A DNA stretch of 64,000 nucleotides from Variovorax sp. OAS795 (GTDB taxonomy: Bacteria > Pseudomonadota > Gammaproteobacteria > Burkholderiales > Burkholderiaceae_C), in contig NZ_JBEPOH010000001.1 in the NCBI RefSeq assembly GCF_040546685.1, positions 1,798,001 through 1,862,000 on the forward strand, written 5' to 3'. This document shows, piece by piece, positions 1-8,431 of the stretch. The position numbers and the translations under genes were made by a program. Below the pieces are notes generated by a model. The model was given only the letters and a program-made list of their open reading frames with translations. It was not told the origin of the DNA and did no database searches. Each line of letters opens with the position of its first letter. Position 1 is the first letter of the stretch.

Positions 1-1368
1 GGCGTCGATTTCCCTTTGCTTGATCACCGGCACGGCGGCGGCAAACGCGGCCTCCAAGGAGCGGGTCTTGCGCAGCTCTTCGTCGAACACCGCGCGGCCG
101 AAGAAGGTCAGCTCCGAAAGGCGGCCGCAGCCGTACGAGGTGTGCGTGGCGTCCGCGGCGGTCATGACCAGCGTGTGTTCGGTGGCCATCGGCTCGATCC
201 ATCCACCCGAGTAGCAGGCCGAGATCGCCACGACGCGATGCCGGATGCCCGCGTCGTCCAGCGCCTTGCGCAACTCGGCCGGCGTGAGCCACGGCACCGA
301 GAGCGGCCCGTTCGTGGCGGCCAGCTGGTGGTCGCGCGCGCCGTGCGAGGTGAGGTACACCACCAGCAGGTCGTTCTCGCGGTCCATGCGCCCCGCGAGG
401 GCGGCCACCGCACGCTGCAGGTTGAGCGGCGTGGCCCAGGGCAGGGTGGCGGCGGTGGTGGGGTGGTTGGCCAGGTGGAGCACGCGGTCCTTTGCGCCGA
501 AGCGCTCCTGGATCACCTTGGCCACCATCGTGCTTTCACGCAGGAACACGTCTTCCGCGGCATACGGCGCGAACACCAGGCCATAGACATTGGTGCGCCC
601 CGGCTCGCGGGCGGCAATGCCGGCCAGCGTGCGCTCCCACAAGGCCTGCTGCTGCTCGAAGACTTCCTGCGTCAGCTTCAGCCGCGGGCGTTCGGGCTCC
701 GCGGCTGCAGTGGCGGCGTAGTCGGCCTGCCAGAGGCGGTCCTGCATGTTCATGGCCTGCCAGAAACCGAGCGCCAGCATGCCCGCGAGCGCCGGCACCA
801 GCAGCGCGACCCGCCACCGCGCCACCGCTTCGCGCGCGCTGAGCCAGCCGATGGCGAACAGCATCCACACATAGCCCAGGCCGTAGAGGCTCCAGAAATA
901 GGTCGCGTCCTCGAGGAACTCCGGCAACCAGCCGTGCGCATAGCCGATCGACAGGCCGACGAACAGCAGGGTGGCGGGCACGGTGGCCCAGGTGGCGAGC
1001 ACCAGCCAGCGCGCAAGCCGGTGCTGCGGGCCGCGCAGCGTCGTCCAGCCGAGCCATGCGAGCAGTCCCCAGAACCACAGCGAATTGAGCGCGGCCGTGG
1101 CATTGAGCTGCGCCGGCCCTGTCACCAGGAAGCGGGTCAACCCGACCCACAGCAGTTGGGGCAGCAAGAGGAGCAGCAGCAGTTGCATTGGGCCGGGCGC
1201 GGCCTCGGTGCGCGGCGCCTGCAGGAATGCGGTGCGCAAGCCTTCCTTGATCCAGCGCCAGAGACTGGCGCGCGGTAGGGCGGCCGTTACCTGGGACGGG
1301 GCGGAACCGGCGTCGGGCAGCTCGGGCATCTGGGGTTCGGGCGGCGATGTATTCAGGTCCTCTTGCAT
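1..1368 (-). CDS. Membrane-anchored C13 family (caspase-like) peptidase, 3' end cut by window
   Basis: The gene runs off the left edge of the window, so its C-terminus is missing; 456 codons are visible. After about 60 mostly soluble N-terminal residues come five hydrophobic segments (roughly residues 61-215). A soluble domain follows with the clan CD dyad: His342 in SHGARD and Cys385 in SACYSGG, the layout of legumain-type C13 peptidases. The protein is therefore probably an inner-membrane protein with a C-terminal protease domain; which side of the membrane the domain faces is not certain. The ATG at 1368 is the first in-frame start, and the start regions of this gene and the plus-strand phosphodiesterase (1446) face each other. 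Substrate unknown. Family call is confident; cellular role is not. Confidence 0.85.
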   Translation of the reverse strand, partial: MQEDLNTSPPEPQMPELPDAGSAPSQVTAALPRASLWRWIKEGLRTAFLQAPRTEAAPGPMQLLLLLLLPQLLWVGLTRFLVTGPAQLNATAALNSLWFWGLLAWLGWTTLRGPQHRLARWLVLATWATVPATLLFVGLSIGYAHGWLPEFLEDATYFWSLYGLGYVWMLFAIGWLSAREAVARWRVALLVPALAGMLALGFWQAMNMQDRLWQADYAATAAAEPERPRLKLTQEVFEQQQALWERTLAGIAAREPGRTNVYGLVFAPYAAEDVFLRESTMVAKVIQERFGAKDRVLHLANHPTTAATLPWATPLNLQRAVAALAGRMDRENDLLVVYLTSHGARDHQLAATNGPLSVPWLTPAELRKALDDAGIRHRVVAISACYSGGWIEPMATEHTLVMTAADATHTSYGCGRLSELTFFGRAVFDEELRKTRSLEAAFAAAVPVIKQREIDA

Positions 1369-1445
1369 GCGTCGATCATGCCTTCGCCTCGCGACCATCC
1401 GGCTTTTCGCACCGCCGGCCCGTGATCGGGAGAATAATTTTTGGC

Positions 1446-1931
1446 ATGAGAACCACACCACCCCATGCCGCCCCGATCCGCGTCGGCCTCATCTCCGACA
1501 CCCATGGCCTCCTGCGCCCGCAGGCGCTGGCGGCGCTGCAAGGCAGCGACTTCATCGTGCACGGCGGGGATATCGGCGATGCGGCGATCCTCGCCGCGCT
1601 GGGGGCGATCGCGCCGCTCACCGTGGTGCGGGGCAACAACGACCGCGAGGACTGGGCTGCGGGGATTCCGGAGACGGAGTTCCTGCAAGCGGCCGGCGTG
1701 CTCGTCTACGCCATCCACGACCTGTCGCAGATCGACATCGAACCTGTGGCGGCGGGCGTCCGCGTGGTGGTTTCGGGCCATTCCCACAAGCCGAAGATCG
1801 AGGAGCGCGGCGGCGTGCTCTACGTCAATCCGGGCAGTGCCGGACCGCGCCGGTTCTCACTGCCGATCGCCGTCGCGGAGCTCGTCGTGCAGGGCGACGC
1901 GGTCGCTGCGCGCATCATCGAACTGGCCTGA
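1446..1931 (+). CDS. YfcE/MJ0936-type metallophosphoesterase
   Basis: A 161-residue protein of the small metallophosphoesterase family (YfcE, MJ0936), which hydrolyses phosphodiesters with two metal ions. The metal-binding blocks are all present: Asp18 and His20 in SDTH, Asp42 in HGGD, Asn65 and Asp66 in GNND, and SGHSHKP near residue 115. The length is normal for the family. An upstream in-frame ATG at 1347 would lie inside the divergent peptidase gene, so the ATG at 1446, which starts right before the conserved domain, is preferred. The gene is followed by the feo operon but separated from it by about 120 bases. The physiological substrate cannot be read from sequence. Confidence 0.88.
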   Translation: MRTTPPHAAPIRVGLISDTHGLLRPQALAALQGSDFIVHGGDIGDAAILAALGAIAPLTVVRGNNDREDWAAGIPETEFLQAAGVLVYAIHDLSQIDIEPVAAGVRVVVSGHSHKPKIEERGGVLYVNPGSAGPRRFSLPIAVAELVVQGDAVAARIIELA

Positions 1932-1989
1932 GCAGGCGAGAAAGGGCAGAACCTGCGTGGTCAAAGGGGCTTGGTCAGGTTTCTGCGAT

Positions 1990-2012
1990 TGAGAATTGAT
2001 AGCATCTAGCCT
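1990..2012 (+). promoter_or_regulatory. Weak candidate Fur site upstream of feoA
   Basis: The AT-rich stretch after position 1990 contains TGAGAAT followed by TGATAGCAT, which partly resembles a Fur-box half-site. About 8 of 19 positions match the classical consensus. It lies just upstream of the first feo gene, where an iron-responsive operator would be expected. The match is poor and the assignment rests mainly on context. Confidence 0.25.
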
Positions 2013-2054
2013 TTGCTCACCTGGCGCGTTCGGATTCCGACGCACTTTCTTACC

Positions 2055-2363
2055 GTGCAAACCAACATTTCCGGCGTCGCGCCGGCATCGTCCAGCCTGC
2101 GGCTCGACCAGCTCCCCGACAACCAGTGGGCCACGGTGCTCGACGTGGCCCGCCCCGATGGCGCGGACGACCGCGAGCTCGTGCTGCGCCTGACTGAGAT
2201 CGGTTTCGTGCCAGGCGAAGCCGTGCGCATCGTGGCCAGCGGCCTCCCGGGGCGCGAGCCGCTGGCGGTGCGGCTGGGCCACACCACGTTCGCCCTGCGC
2301 CGCCACGAGGCCGCGCTCATTCACGTGTCACCGGGCGTGCAGGAAGGCGCACGCCATGGTTGA
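2055..2363 (+). CDS. feoA: FeoA, ferrous iron transport small SH3-like protein
   Basis: FeoA is a small cytoplasmic SH3-like protein that works with the FeoB permease in Fe(II) uptake. The sequence has the typical FeoA core: a first strand with LDQLPDN, then LTEIGFVPGEAVRIVAS, and a C-terminal LRRHEAALIHV. About 102 residues from the GTG at 2055, somewhat longer than the usual 75-85, because of a short N-terminal lead. A TTG at 2013 is an alternative start that would add 14 residues; neither has a strong ribosome binding site. The stop overlaps the start of feoB (2356), so the two are translationally coupled. Confidence 0.9.
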   Translation: MQTNISGVAPASSSLRLDQLPDNQWATVLDVARPDGADDRELVLRLTEIGFVPGEAVRIVASGLPGREPLAVRLGHTTFALRRHEAALIHVSPGVQEGARHG

Positions 2364-4251
2364 AGCCGTGATCCAGGGCCCGGGGCGGCTCGCGGCCACC
2401 GCGCAGCCGGGGCGCATCGCCTTGCTGGGCAATCCGAACTGCGGCAAGACGGCGCTCTTCAACCTGCTCACCGGCAGCCGGCAGAAGGTGGCCAACTACG
2501 CCGGCGTGACGGTGGAGCGCAAGGAAGGCCTGCTGCGCACCGCGTCGGGCCGCCGCGTGTTCGTGCTCGACCTGCCGGGCGCCTACAGCCTCAACGCGCT
2601 CAGCGCCGACGAGGCCGTAACGCGCGACGTGGTCACGGGCAAGAGCAGCGAGCCGCTGCCCGACCTGCTGGTGTGCGTGACGGACGCCACCAACCTCCGG
2701 CTCAACCTGCGGCTCGTGCTCGAGGCCAAGCGCCTGGGCCTGCCGATGGTGGTGGCGCTCAACATGACCGACATGGCGAAGAAGCAGGGCATCGTGATCG
2801 ACACGGCCGTGCTGTCGCGCGAGCTGGGGGTGCCGATCATCGAAACCGTCGGCGTGCAGTCGGGCGGCGCGCAGAGCCTGCTCGAAGCCCTCGATGCGCC
2901 GGTGGCCGCCGCCGCGCCGCAGCCCTGGCAGGCGCCGGGCCTCGAGGACGTGCTGGCCACCCAGCGCGAGGTGCGCCGCATCCTCGGTATCGCGGTGCGC
3001 GAGCCGGTCGGCAGCCTGGCCACGAGCGACCGCATCGACCGCGTGGTGATGCATCCGGTGTGGGGCATGCTGGTGCTCGCGGCCACGATGTTCCTGATGT
3101 TCCAGGCCGTGTTCAGCTGGGCCAACGTGCCGATGGACGCCATCAAGGCCGGCACCGAGGGCCTGGGCAACCTGCTGAAGGCCCACATGCCCGAAGGCAT
3201 GCTGCAGAGCCTGCTGGTGGACGGCGTCATTGCCGGCGTGGGCGGTGTGATCGTGTTCCTGCCGCAGATCCTGATCCTGTTCCTGTTCATCCTGGCGCTG
3301 GAAGACTCGGGCTACCTGCCGCGCGCGGCGTTCTTGCTCGACCGCGTCATGGGCGCGGTGGGGCTCTCGGGCCGTTCCTTCATCCCGCTGCTGTCGAGCT
3401 TCGCCTGCGCCATTCCCGGCGTGATGGCCACGCGCACCATCAGCAATTGGCGCGACCGCATCACCACCATCATGATCGCGCCGCTCATGACCTGTTCGGC
3501 GCGCCTGCCGGTCTATGCGCTGCTGATCGCGGCCTTCATTCCGGCGCGCACCGTGGGCGGTGTGTTCAACCTGCAGGGCGTGGTGCTGTTCGCGCTGTAT
3601 GTCTTCGGCATCGTCTCGGCCATGGCGGTGGCCTGGGTGATGAAGCGTTTCCGCGACAACAAGCAGCATTCGCCGCTGATGATGGAGTTGCCGGCGTACC
3701 GCTGGCCCAACCCGCGCAACCTGGTGCTGGGCCTCTACGAACGGGCCTGGATCTTCGTCCAGCGCGTGGGCACGATCATCCTCACGCTGACCATCCTGCT
3801 GTGGTTCCTGTCGACCTTTCCCTCGCCGCCCGAAGGCGCCACGGGTCCGGCCATCCAGTACAGCCTGGCCGGCATGATCGGCCGCGGGCTCGAGCACATC
3901 TTCGCGCCCATCGGCTTCAACTGGCAGATCTCCATCGCGCTGGTGCCCGGCATGGCGGCGCGCGAAGTGGCGGTGGGCGCGCTCGGCACGGTGTACGCGC
4001 TATCGGCCAGCGGCGACGACGTGGCGGGCCAGCTCGAACCGCTGATCGCGGGCAGCTGGTCGCTCGCCACCGCGCTGTCGCTGCTGGTCTGGTACGTGTT
4101 CGCGCCCCAGTGCATCTCGACGCTGGCCGCAGTGAAGCGCGAGACGGGGTCGTGGCGCTACGTGTGGATCATGGCGGGCTACCTGTTCGGGCTCGCGTAT
4201 GCCGCATGCTTCGTCACCTACCGCGTTGCGGTCGCGCTCGGCGCAGGTTAA
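2356..4251 (+). CDS. feoB: FeoB, ferrous iron permease with G domain
   Basis: FeoB is the inner-membrane Fe(II) transporter. The cytoplasmic N-terminus is a GTPase domain with G1 GNPNCGKT (residues 25-32), G3 DLPG (72-75) and G4 NMTD (136-139). The rest is the polytopic Gate/Nucleos core, beginning around residue 230, with hydrophobic segments such as VIAGVGGVIVFLPQILILF and MAAREVAVGALGTVYALS. At 631 residues it is shorter than the E. coli protein (773), as in many beta- and gammaproteobacteria. It overlaps feoA and is followed after 28 bases by a Cys-rich small protein, giving a feoA-feoB-accessory operon. Probably iron regulated. Confidence 0.96.
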   Translation: MVEAVIQGPGRLAATAQPGRIALLGNPNCGKTALFNLLTGSRQKVANYAGVTVERKEGLLRTASGRRVFVLDLPGAYSLNALSADEAVTRDVVTGKSSEPLPDLLVCVTDATNLRLNLRLVLEAKRLGLPMVVALNMTDMAKKQGIVIDTAVLSRELGVPIIETVGVQSGGAQSLLEALDAPVAAAAPQPWQAPGLEDVLATQREVRRILGIAVREPVGSLATSDRIDRVVMHPVWGMLVLAATMFLMFQAVFSWANVPMDAIKAGTEGLGNLLKAHMPEGMLQSLLVDGVIAGVGGVIVFLPQILILFLFILALEDSGYLPRAAFLLDRVMGAVGLSGRSFIPLLSSFACAIPGVMATRTISNWRDRITTIMIAPLMTCSARLPVYALLIAAFIPARTVGGVFNLQGVVLFALYVFGIVSAMAVAWVMKRFRDNKQHSPLMMELPAYRWPNPRNLVLGLYERAWIFVQRVGTIILTLTILLWFLSTFPSPPEGATGPAIQYSLAGMIGRGLEHIFAPIGFNWQISIALVPGMAAREVAVGALGTVYALSASGDDVAGQLEPLIAGSWSLATALSLLVWYVFAPQCISTLAAVKRETGSWRYVWIMAGYLFGLAYAACFVTYRVAVALGAG

Positions 4252-4279
4252 AAGCTGCAATGAAAGGCATGAAGAAGAA

Positions 4280-4567
4280 ATGGCACAGCAACTGATCGTC
4301 GGATTGATCGTCGCGGCCGCCGCGTTCTACGCGGTCTGGCGCTGGATGCCCGCGGGCTGGCGGCGCATCGCGGCGCGCAAGCTCGCATCAGGTACGCACC
4401 GTGCCGGGCTGGTCGGCCAGGAACGCGCCGACCAGTTGGCGGCCTCGCTCGCCAGGACCTCGGGCTGCGGCTCCTGCGACAGCTGTGGCAGCTGCGGTCC
4501 CCAGGCCGCCGGCAAGAAGGAACCCGACGAAGCCGGCCGCGGCGCGCTGTCCACGCACAGCCGCTGA
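4280..4567 (+). CDS. FeoB-associated Cys-rich membrane protein (DUF6587-like)
   Basis: A 95-residue protein with one N-terminal hydrophobic helix (about residues 4-20), a basic stretch, and a C-terminal cluster GCGSCDSCGSCGP with four regularly spaced cysteines. Small Cys-rich membrane proteins of this kind often follow feoB; they may help in Fe(II) handling, in place of FeoC, but their function has not been shown. The start at 4280 has a purine-rich GAAGAAGA just upstream, and it removes a non-conserved extension that would overlap the end of feoB. Third gene of the feo operon. Confidence 0.8.
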   Translation: MAQQLIVGLIVAAAAFYAVWRWMPAGWRRIAARKLASGTHRAGLVGQERADQLAASLARTSGCGSCDSCGSCGPQAAGKKEPDEAGRGALSTHSR

Positions 4568-4572
4568 GGCCC

Positions 4573-5757
4573 ATGCCCGCCCACATCCTCGTCGCCGGCG
4601 GCGGCATCGGGGGCCTTGCGAGCGCGCTGGCGCTCTCCAGGGGCCGTCACCGGGTCGATGTCTTCGAGCAGGCGGCCGCATTCGCCGAAATCGGTGCCGG
4701 CATCCAGGTCGGCCCCAACGTCACGCGGCGCCTGCACCACCTGGGCCTGGCCGACGGCCTCGCGGCCGTTGCCGCCAGCCCCGAAGTCCTGGTGGTTCGA
4801 AGCGCGGGCAGCGGCGCCGAGCTGGCCCGCCTGCCGCTGGGCGACGCCATGCGCCAGCGCTACGGCGCGCCGTACCTTTGCGTGCATCGCGCCGACCTGC
4901 ACGCGCTGCTGCTCGAAGCCGTTCGCGCGCGCGGCACCGGCACGCTGGTGACCGATGCGCATGTCACGCAGGTCGCGGCCGGCGATGACCTGGTGTGCGT
5001 CGCCAGCAGCGGCGCGCGTGCCTGGGAGGGCGATGCGCTGGTCGGTGCCGACGGCCTGTGGAGCGTGGCGCGGCAACGGCTCGATTCCGCGTCGGCGGCC
5101 GAGCCGCCCCGCGCCACCGGCCACACCGCGTGGCGCGCCATCGCCGCGCAGGCCGACTTGCCGCAAGCGCTCCGGCGCCAACGCATCGATGTGTGGCTCG
5201 GGCCGCGCCTGCATGCGGTGGCCTACCCGGTGCGCGGCGGCGCCTGGCTCAACGTGGTGGTCATCGCCGAATCCGCGTCCGCGGGCGATGCGCGCGACTG
5301 GGACCAGGCCAGCAGCCTTGCCGCGCTGCAACAGGCCGCGGGCCGAAGCGGCGGCGCGTTGCAGGCCCTGCTCGAAGCCATGCCCGGCTGGCGCGCCTGG
5401 ACGCTCAGCGACCGTCCCCCGCTCGCTTCCGCTGACGACATGGCGCACGAGCGCGTGGCCCTGGTGGGCGATGCCGCGCATCCGATGGTGCCCTACCTCG
5501 CACAGGGCGCAGGCATGGCCATCGAGGACGCCGTGGCGCTGGCCGAGGCGCTGGGCGAAGGCGGGGCGGCCGAAGTGCCCGCGGCCTTTGCGCGCTATGC
5601 AGAGGTGCGCTGGAAGCGCAACGCCATGGTGCAGGCCAGGGCCCGGCGCAATGGCCAGGTCTTTCATGCCACGGGGACCCTGCGCCTGGGCCGGGACCTG
5701 GCGATGCGCGTCCTGGGCGCGCGGCTGCTCGACCAGCCGTGGCTGTACGCCGGCTGA
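4573..5757 (+). CDS. FAD-dependent aromatic monooxygenase (salicylate/3-hydroxybenzoate hydroxylase-like)
   Basis: A 394-residue class A flavoprotein monooxygenase. The Rossmann dinucleotide motif GGGIGG is at residues 9-14, the NAD(P)H/FAD DG-type motif reads VGADGLWS around residue 155, and the second FAD motif GDAAHPMVP starts at residue 299. Overall similarity in blocks is to salicylate 1-hydroxylase and 3-hydroxybenzoate 6-hydroxylase. It starts five bases after the Cys-rich feo gene and so may share its transcript, though a functional link to iron uptake is not obvious. The kynurenine operon on the opposite strand makes an anthranilate- or salicylate-type substrate thinkable, but the substrate cannot be fixed from sequence. 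Confidence 0.85.
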   Translation: MPAHILVAGGGIGGLASALALSRGRHRVDVFEQAAAFAEIGAGIQVGPNVTRRLHHLGLADGLAAVAASPEVLVVRSAGSGAELARLPLGDAMRQRYGAPYLCVHRADLHALLLEAVRARGTGTLVTDAHVTQVAAGDDLVCVASSGARAWEGDALVGADGLWSVARQRLDSASAAEPPRATGHTAWRAIAAQADLPQALRRQRIDVWLGPRLHAVAYPVRGGAWLNVVVIAESASAGDARDWDQASSLAALQQAAGRSGGALQALLEAMPGWRAWTLSDRPPLASADDMAHERVALVGDAAHPMVPYLAQGAGMAIEDAVALAEALGEGGAAEVPAAFARYAEVRWKRNAMVQARARRNGQVFHATGTLRLGRDLAMRVLGARLLDQPWLYAG

Positions 5758-5770
5758 CGCCGGCGGGCTC

Positions 5771-7021
5771 TCAGAGCCTGAAAGTCTGCAGGTGTTCGAT
5801 GCGCTCGGCCAGGCCCTCGGCACCGAGGTAGTGGCCCTGCGAGCCGTTGCGCACCTCGAGCAGCGTGGCCTCGAGTTCGGCCAGCATCGCATCGCGTTCG
5901 GCAGCGAATGCCGACGGCACGTCGATGCCGGCCTGCGTGCAGGCATCGGCGACCAGGTGCGCACTGGCGGGCGCACCGCAGGCCGCGCACTTGGCGATGG
6001 CGGCGACGTTGGGCTCCGCCCCGTTGGCCAGCAGTGCCGTCGTGAGCTCGGGCGAAATCTGGCCGTCGATGCTGCCCAGGGCGTCGGCCGCCACGGGCGC
6101 ACCGGCGCGCACCAGCGCCATGGCCGCGGCGAAGGCGTTCTTGCCGATGGCCACGTCGGTGGCCAGCGCACTGCCTTGCAGCGGACCTTCGAAGCCCACG
6201 CCCGCGGCGGCGAGTTCGGCCACCAGCTCGGCATCGTCGGTGGCAATCGCATGGTTCAGCGCCGCGCGCGCAGTGGTCGGCAGCCGGCGAAGCGTTCCAT
6301 CCGCCAGCGGTGTGCGCCAGTCGATCACGGCGCGGCAATAGAACGCCACCAGCTTGTCCATCAGGTCGAGATCCAGGCCATGGTCCTGGTGCCTGTCGTC
6401 GAGGTATTGCAGCAGCGCCTGGCCCGAGAAATAGTCGCTCGTGGAACCCAGCGGGTCTTCGTCGAGATGCAGCGTCGCGAAGGCGCCGAGCAGGTCGGGT
6501 GCGATGGTGCCCAGGCTGTCTTCGTGCAGTGCATGCGTCCAGGCCGGCGGAAGGCCGTGCTTCCATGCGGTGATGTTGCCGTACTCGGGGCCGGGCTCGA
6601 CCACGGCGTAGATCCGGTCGAGGTACTCGAAGCCGCCGAAGGGCAGGTGCGTGAGCTTGCCGCTCCAGTCGCGGCCTTCTTCCTGGGCCGCCTCTTGCGC
6701 CAGTTCCTGTTCATGCGCGATCCAGCCCTGCAGGTCGCGATAGCCGTCGCTGCCGTCCCAGAACAGTTCGGACCAGCTGATGGATTCGACGTTGCCGCCC
6801 ATCGGCAGCGACAGGTCGTAGTCGAGCCGGCCGCCGGCCGTTTGCCGCCACAGCGACGCAAGCGCCTCGGGAATCGGCCCCGCGCATTGCGCCTCGATTG
6901 CGGCGATGCGCGCCTCGGGCATGGGCGGCTGGGCCTCGAAGATCACGCGGTCCGCGAACAGGACCACGCCATGTTCGCGCAGGGTTGCAAGCTCTTCGTG
7001 CGAGAACTGGACATCGTTCAT
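5771..7021 (-). CDS. SMI1/KNR4 (SUKH)-type protein with C-terminal ankyrin-like repeats
   Basis: A 416-residue soluble protein. Residues about 38-190 look like a SUKH (SMI1/KNR4) domain: IAAIEAQCAGPIPEALASLW is the usual N-terminal helix, followed by GGRLDYD and a PFGGFEYLDRIYAVV strand pair. The C-terminal half has Ala-rich helix-turn-helix repeats typical of ankyrin units (for example ALNHAIATDDAELVAELAAAG and ALVRAGAPVAAD). SUKH proteins are often immunity proteins of polymorphic toxins in bacteria, but no toxin gene lies nearby. It follows kynA on the same strand with a 58-base gap holding a hairpin that covers its ribosome binding site. Confidence 0.7.
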   Translation of the reverse strand: MNDVQFSHEELATLREHGVVLFADRVIFEAQPPMPEARIAAIEAQCAGPIPEALASLWRQTAGGRLDYDLSLPMGGNVESISWSELFWDGSDGYRDLQGWIAHEQELAQEAAQEEGRDWSGKLTHLPFGGFEYLDRIYAVVEPGPEYGNITAWKHGLPPAWTHALHEDSLGTIAPDLLGAFATLHLDEDPLGSTSDYFSGQALLQYLDDRHQDHGLDLDLMDKLVAFYCRAVIDWRTPLADGTLRRLPTTARAALNHAIATDDAELVAELAAAGVGFEGPLQGSALATDVAIGKNAFAAAMALVRAGAPVAADALGSIDGQISPELTTALLANGAEPNVAAIAKCAACGAPASAHLVADACTQAGIDVPSAFAAERDAMLAELEATLLEVRNGSQGHYLGAEGLAERIEHLQTFRL

Positions 7022-7025
7022 GGGA

Positions 7026-7070
7026 TTGCCTCCGTTCTTGCCAATGTAGCGCTTTGTGCAAGGGAGGCAA
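7026..7070 (-). promoter_or_regulatory. Stem-loop covering the SD of the SUKH/ankyrin gene
   Basis: Between kynA and the downstream gene, TTGCCTCC (7026-7033) is complementary to GGAGGCAA (7063-7070), and a second arm CTTGC/GCAAG (7037-7041 with 7058-7062) extends the stem past a three-base bulge. On the transcript (minus strand) the GGAGG ribosome binding site of the SUKH/ankyrin gene lies inside the stem. It could limit translation or act as a processing or weak termination site; there is no T-run on either side. Confidence 0.5.
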
Positions 7071-7079
7071 CAAGTCGCA

Positions 7080-7916
7080 TCAAAGATCGGTGCGCAGCTT
7101 CCAGATTTCGGGGAACAGCACCACGTCGAGCATCTTGCGCAGGTAGCTCACGCCGCCCGTGCCGCCGGTGCCGCGCTTGAAACCGATCACGCGCTCGACC
7201 GTGGTCACATGGCGGAAGCGCCAGAGGCGGAAGGCGTCTTCCAGGTCGGTGAGCTTTTCGCCGAGCTGGTACAGCTCCCAGTGGTCGTGCGGGTTCCGGT
7301 ACACGACGAGCCACGCCGCCTCGACGCCATCGCTGGCTTCGTAGGGCTGGGTCCAATCGCGCTTCAGGTGGTCGGCCGGCACGGGGAGGCCGCGGCGCGC
7401 GAGCAGCTTCAGCGATTCGTCGTAGAGCGAAGGGGACCGGTACGCGGCATCGACCTGCGCCAGCAGATCGACGCGGTGCGCATGCGGCTTGAGCATCGCG
7501 GCGTTCTTGTTGCCGAGCGCGAACTCGATGCACCGGTACTGCGCGCTCTGGAAGCCGCTGGAGTTGGCGAGGTACGGCCGCATCGCCGTGTATTCGGGCG
7601 GTGTCATTGTCGAGAGCACCGTCCATGCGCTCACCAGCTGTTCCATGATGCGGCTCACGCGCGCGAGCATCTTGAAGGCGTCGGCGAGTTTTTCTTCCGC
7701 GATGCAGCGCGTGGCGGCGCGCAGCTCGTGCAGCATGAGCTTCATCCAGAGTTCGCTGGTCTGGTGCTGCACGATGAACAGCATCTCGTCGTGCGCGGGC
7801 GAGAGCGGATGCTGCGCGTTGAGGATCTCGTCCAGGTGCAGGTAGTCGCCGTAGCTCATCGACTTGCTGAAGTCGAGCTGCGCCTTTTCTTCGTGGACGA
7901 TTTTTTCGGTGCTCAT
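7080..7916 (-). CDS. kynA: Tryptophan 2,3-dioxygenase
   Basis: KynA is the haem enzyme that opens the indole ring of L-tryptophan to give N-formylkynurenine, the first step of the kynurenine pathway. The 278-residue length is typical for bacterial TDO. Hallmarks are [20 protein letters not shown] (about residues 42-61) and, near the C-terminus, [23 protein letters not shown] with the haem-ligating His and the substrate-binding Gly/Thr loop. It is the last pathway gene of the operon kynB-kynU-unknown-kynA, 16 bases after the unknown secreted protein. Confidence 0.97.
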   Translation of the reverse strand: MSTEKIVHEEKAQLDFSKSMSYGDYLHLDEILNAQHPLSPAHDEMLFIVQHQTSELWMKLMLHELRAATRCIAEEKLADAFKMLARVSRIMEQLVSAWTVLSTMTPPEYTAMRPYLANSSGFQSAQYRCIEFALGNKNAAMLKPHAHRVDLLAQVDAAYRSPSLYDESLKLLARRGLPVPADHLKRDWTQPYEASDGVEAAWLVVYRNPHDHWELYQLGEKLTDLEDAFRLWRFRHVTTVERVIGFKRGTGGTGGVSYLRKMLDVVLFPEIWKLRTDL

Positions 7917-7932
7917 GGTGTTTGCTCGCCGG

Positions 7933-8418
7933 TTATCGCCAGACCACGGCGGTATAGGAGGGGCGTCCCGGAATGGAATCTTTTCGTGGGTAGACGAAAC
8001 GCACCACGTCGGACTTGCGCTTGAACTCCTGGTAGGTCTCGCCGCCGGGAATGCGTCCCTTGTCGGCCGGCGCGTAGCCCGCGGCGCGAACCTCCTTGAC
8101 CAGCCGGTCGAAGGCGGCCTTGTCCGTCAGCGCGAGCTCGACGCTGTTCTCGCCCGCACGGCTTTCGACGTAGGTGGACTTCATGAGGCGGACGTTCTGG
8201 TCGTCGACCATCTTCTCGTACTCGATCATGCTGACCTCGTCGGTCACCGTCCTGTCGGCGTAGGAAAAGCCCTGGGCCTTGACCTGCTGGCGGAAGGCAT
8301 CGGGCGTGAGCGCGACGAAAGCCTTGAGCTGGTCCAGCGTGAAGCCCGGTTGCTGTGCGAGGGCCGGCGGGGCGAGCATCAAAATCGATGCGAAGAGGGC
8401 GATCAATCGGTGTTTCAT
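7933..8418 (-). CDS. Secreted protein of unknown function inside the kyn operon
   Basis: A 161-residue protein with a clear Sec signal peptide: basic MKHR, a hydrophobic core, and cleavage expected after ALA (about residue 21). The mature part has no cysteine and no family that I recognise; it is charged, with alternating helix- and strand-forming stretches, and ends in SYTAVVWR. It lies 13 bases after kynU and 16 bases before kynA on the same strand, so it must be co-transcribed with the kynurenine genes. A periplasmic role linked to tryptophan or kynurenine is possible but is only inferred from position. Confidence 0.75.
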   Translation of the reverse strand: MKHRLIALFASILMLAPPALAQQPGFTLDQLKAFVALTPDAFRQQVKAQGFSYADRTVTDEVSMIEYEKMVDDQNVRLMKSTYVESRAGENSVELALTDKAAFDRLVKEVRAAGYAPADKGRIPGGETYQEFKRKSDVVRFVYPRKDSIPGRPSYTAVVWR

Positions 8419-8431
8419 GGGACGGTTCTTT

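Noticed and set aside
2317..3897. A long open frame antisense to feoB (526 codons).
   Set aside because: It is a by-product of the strong third-position GC bias of feoB; its translation is rich in His, Arg, Gln and Gly with no domain.
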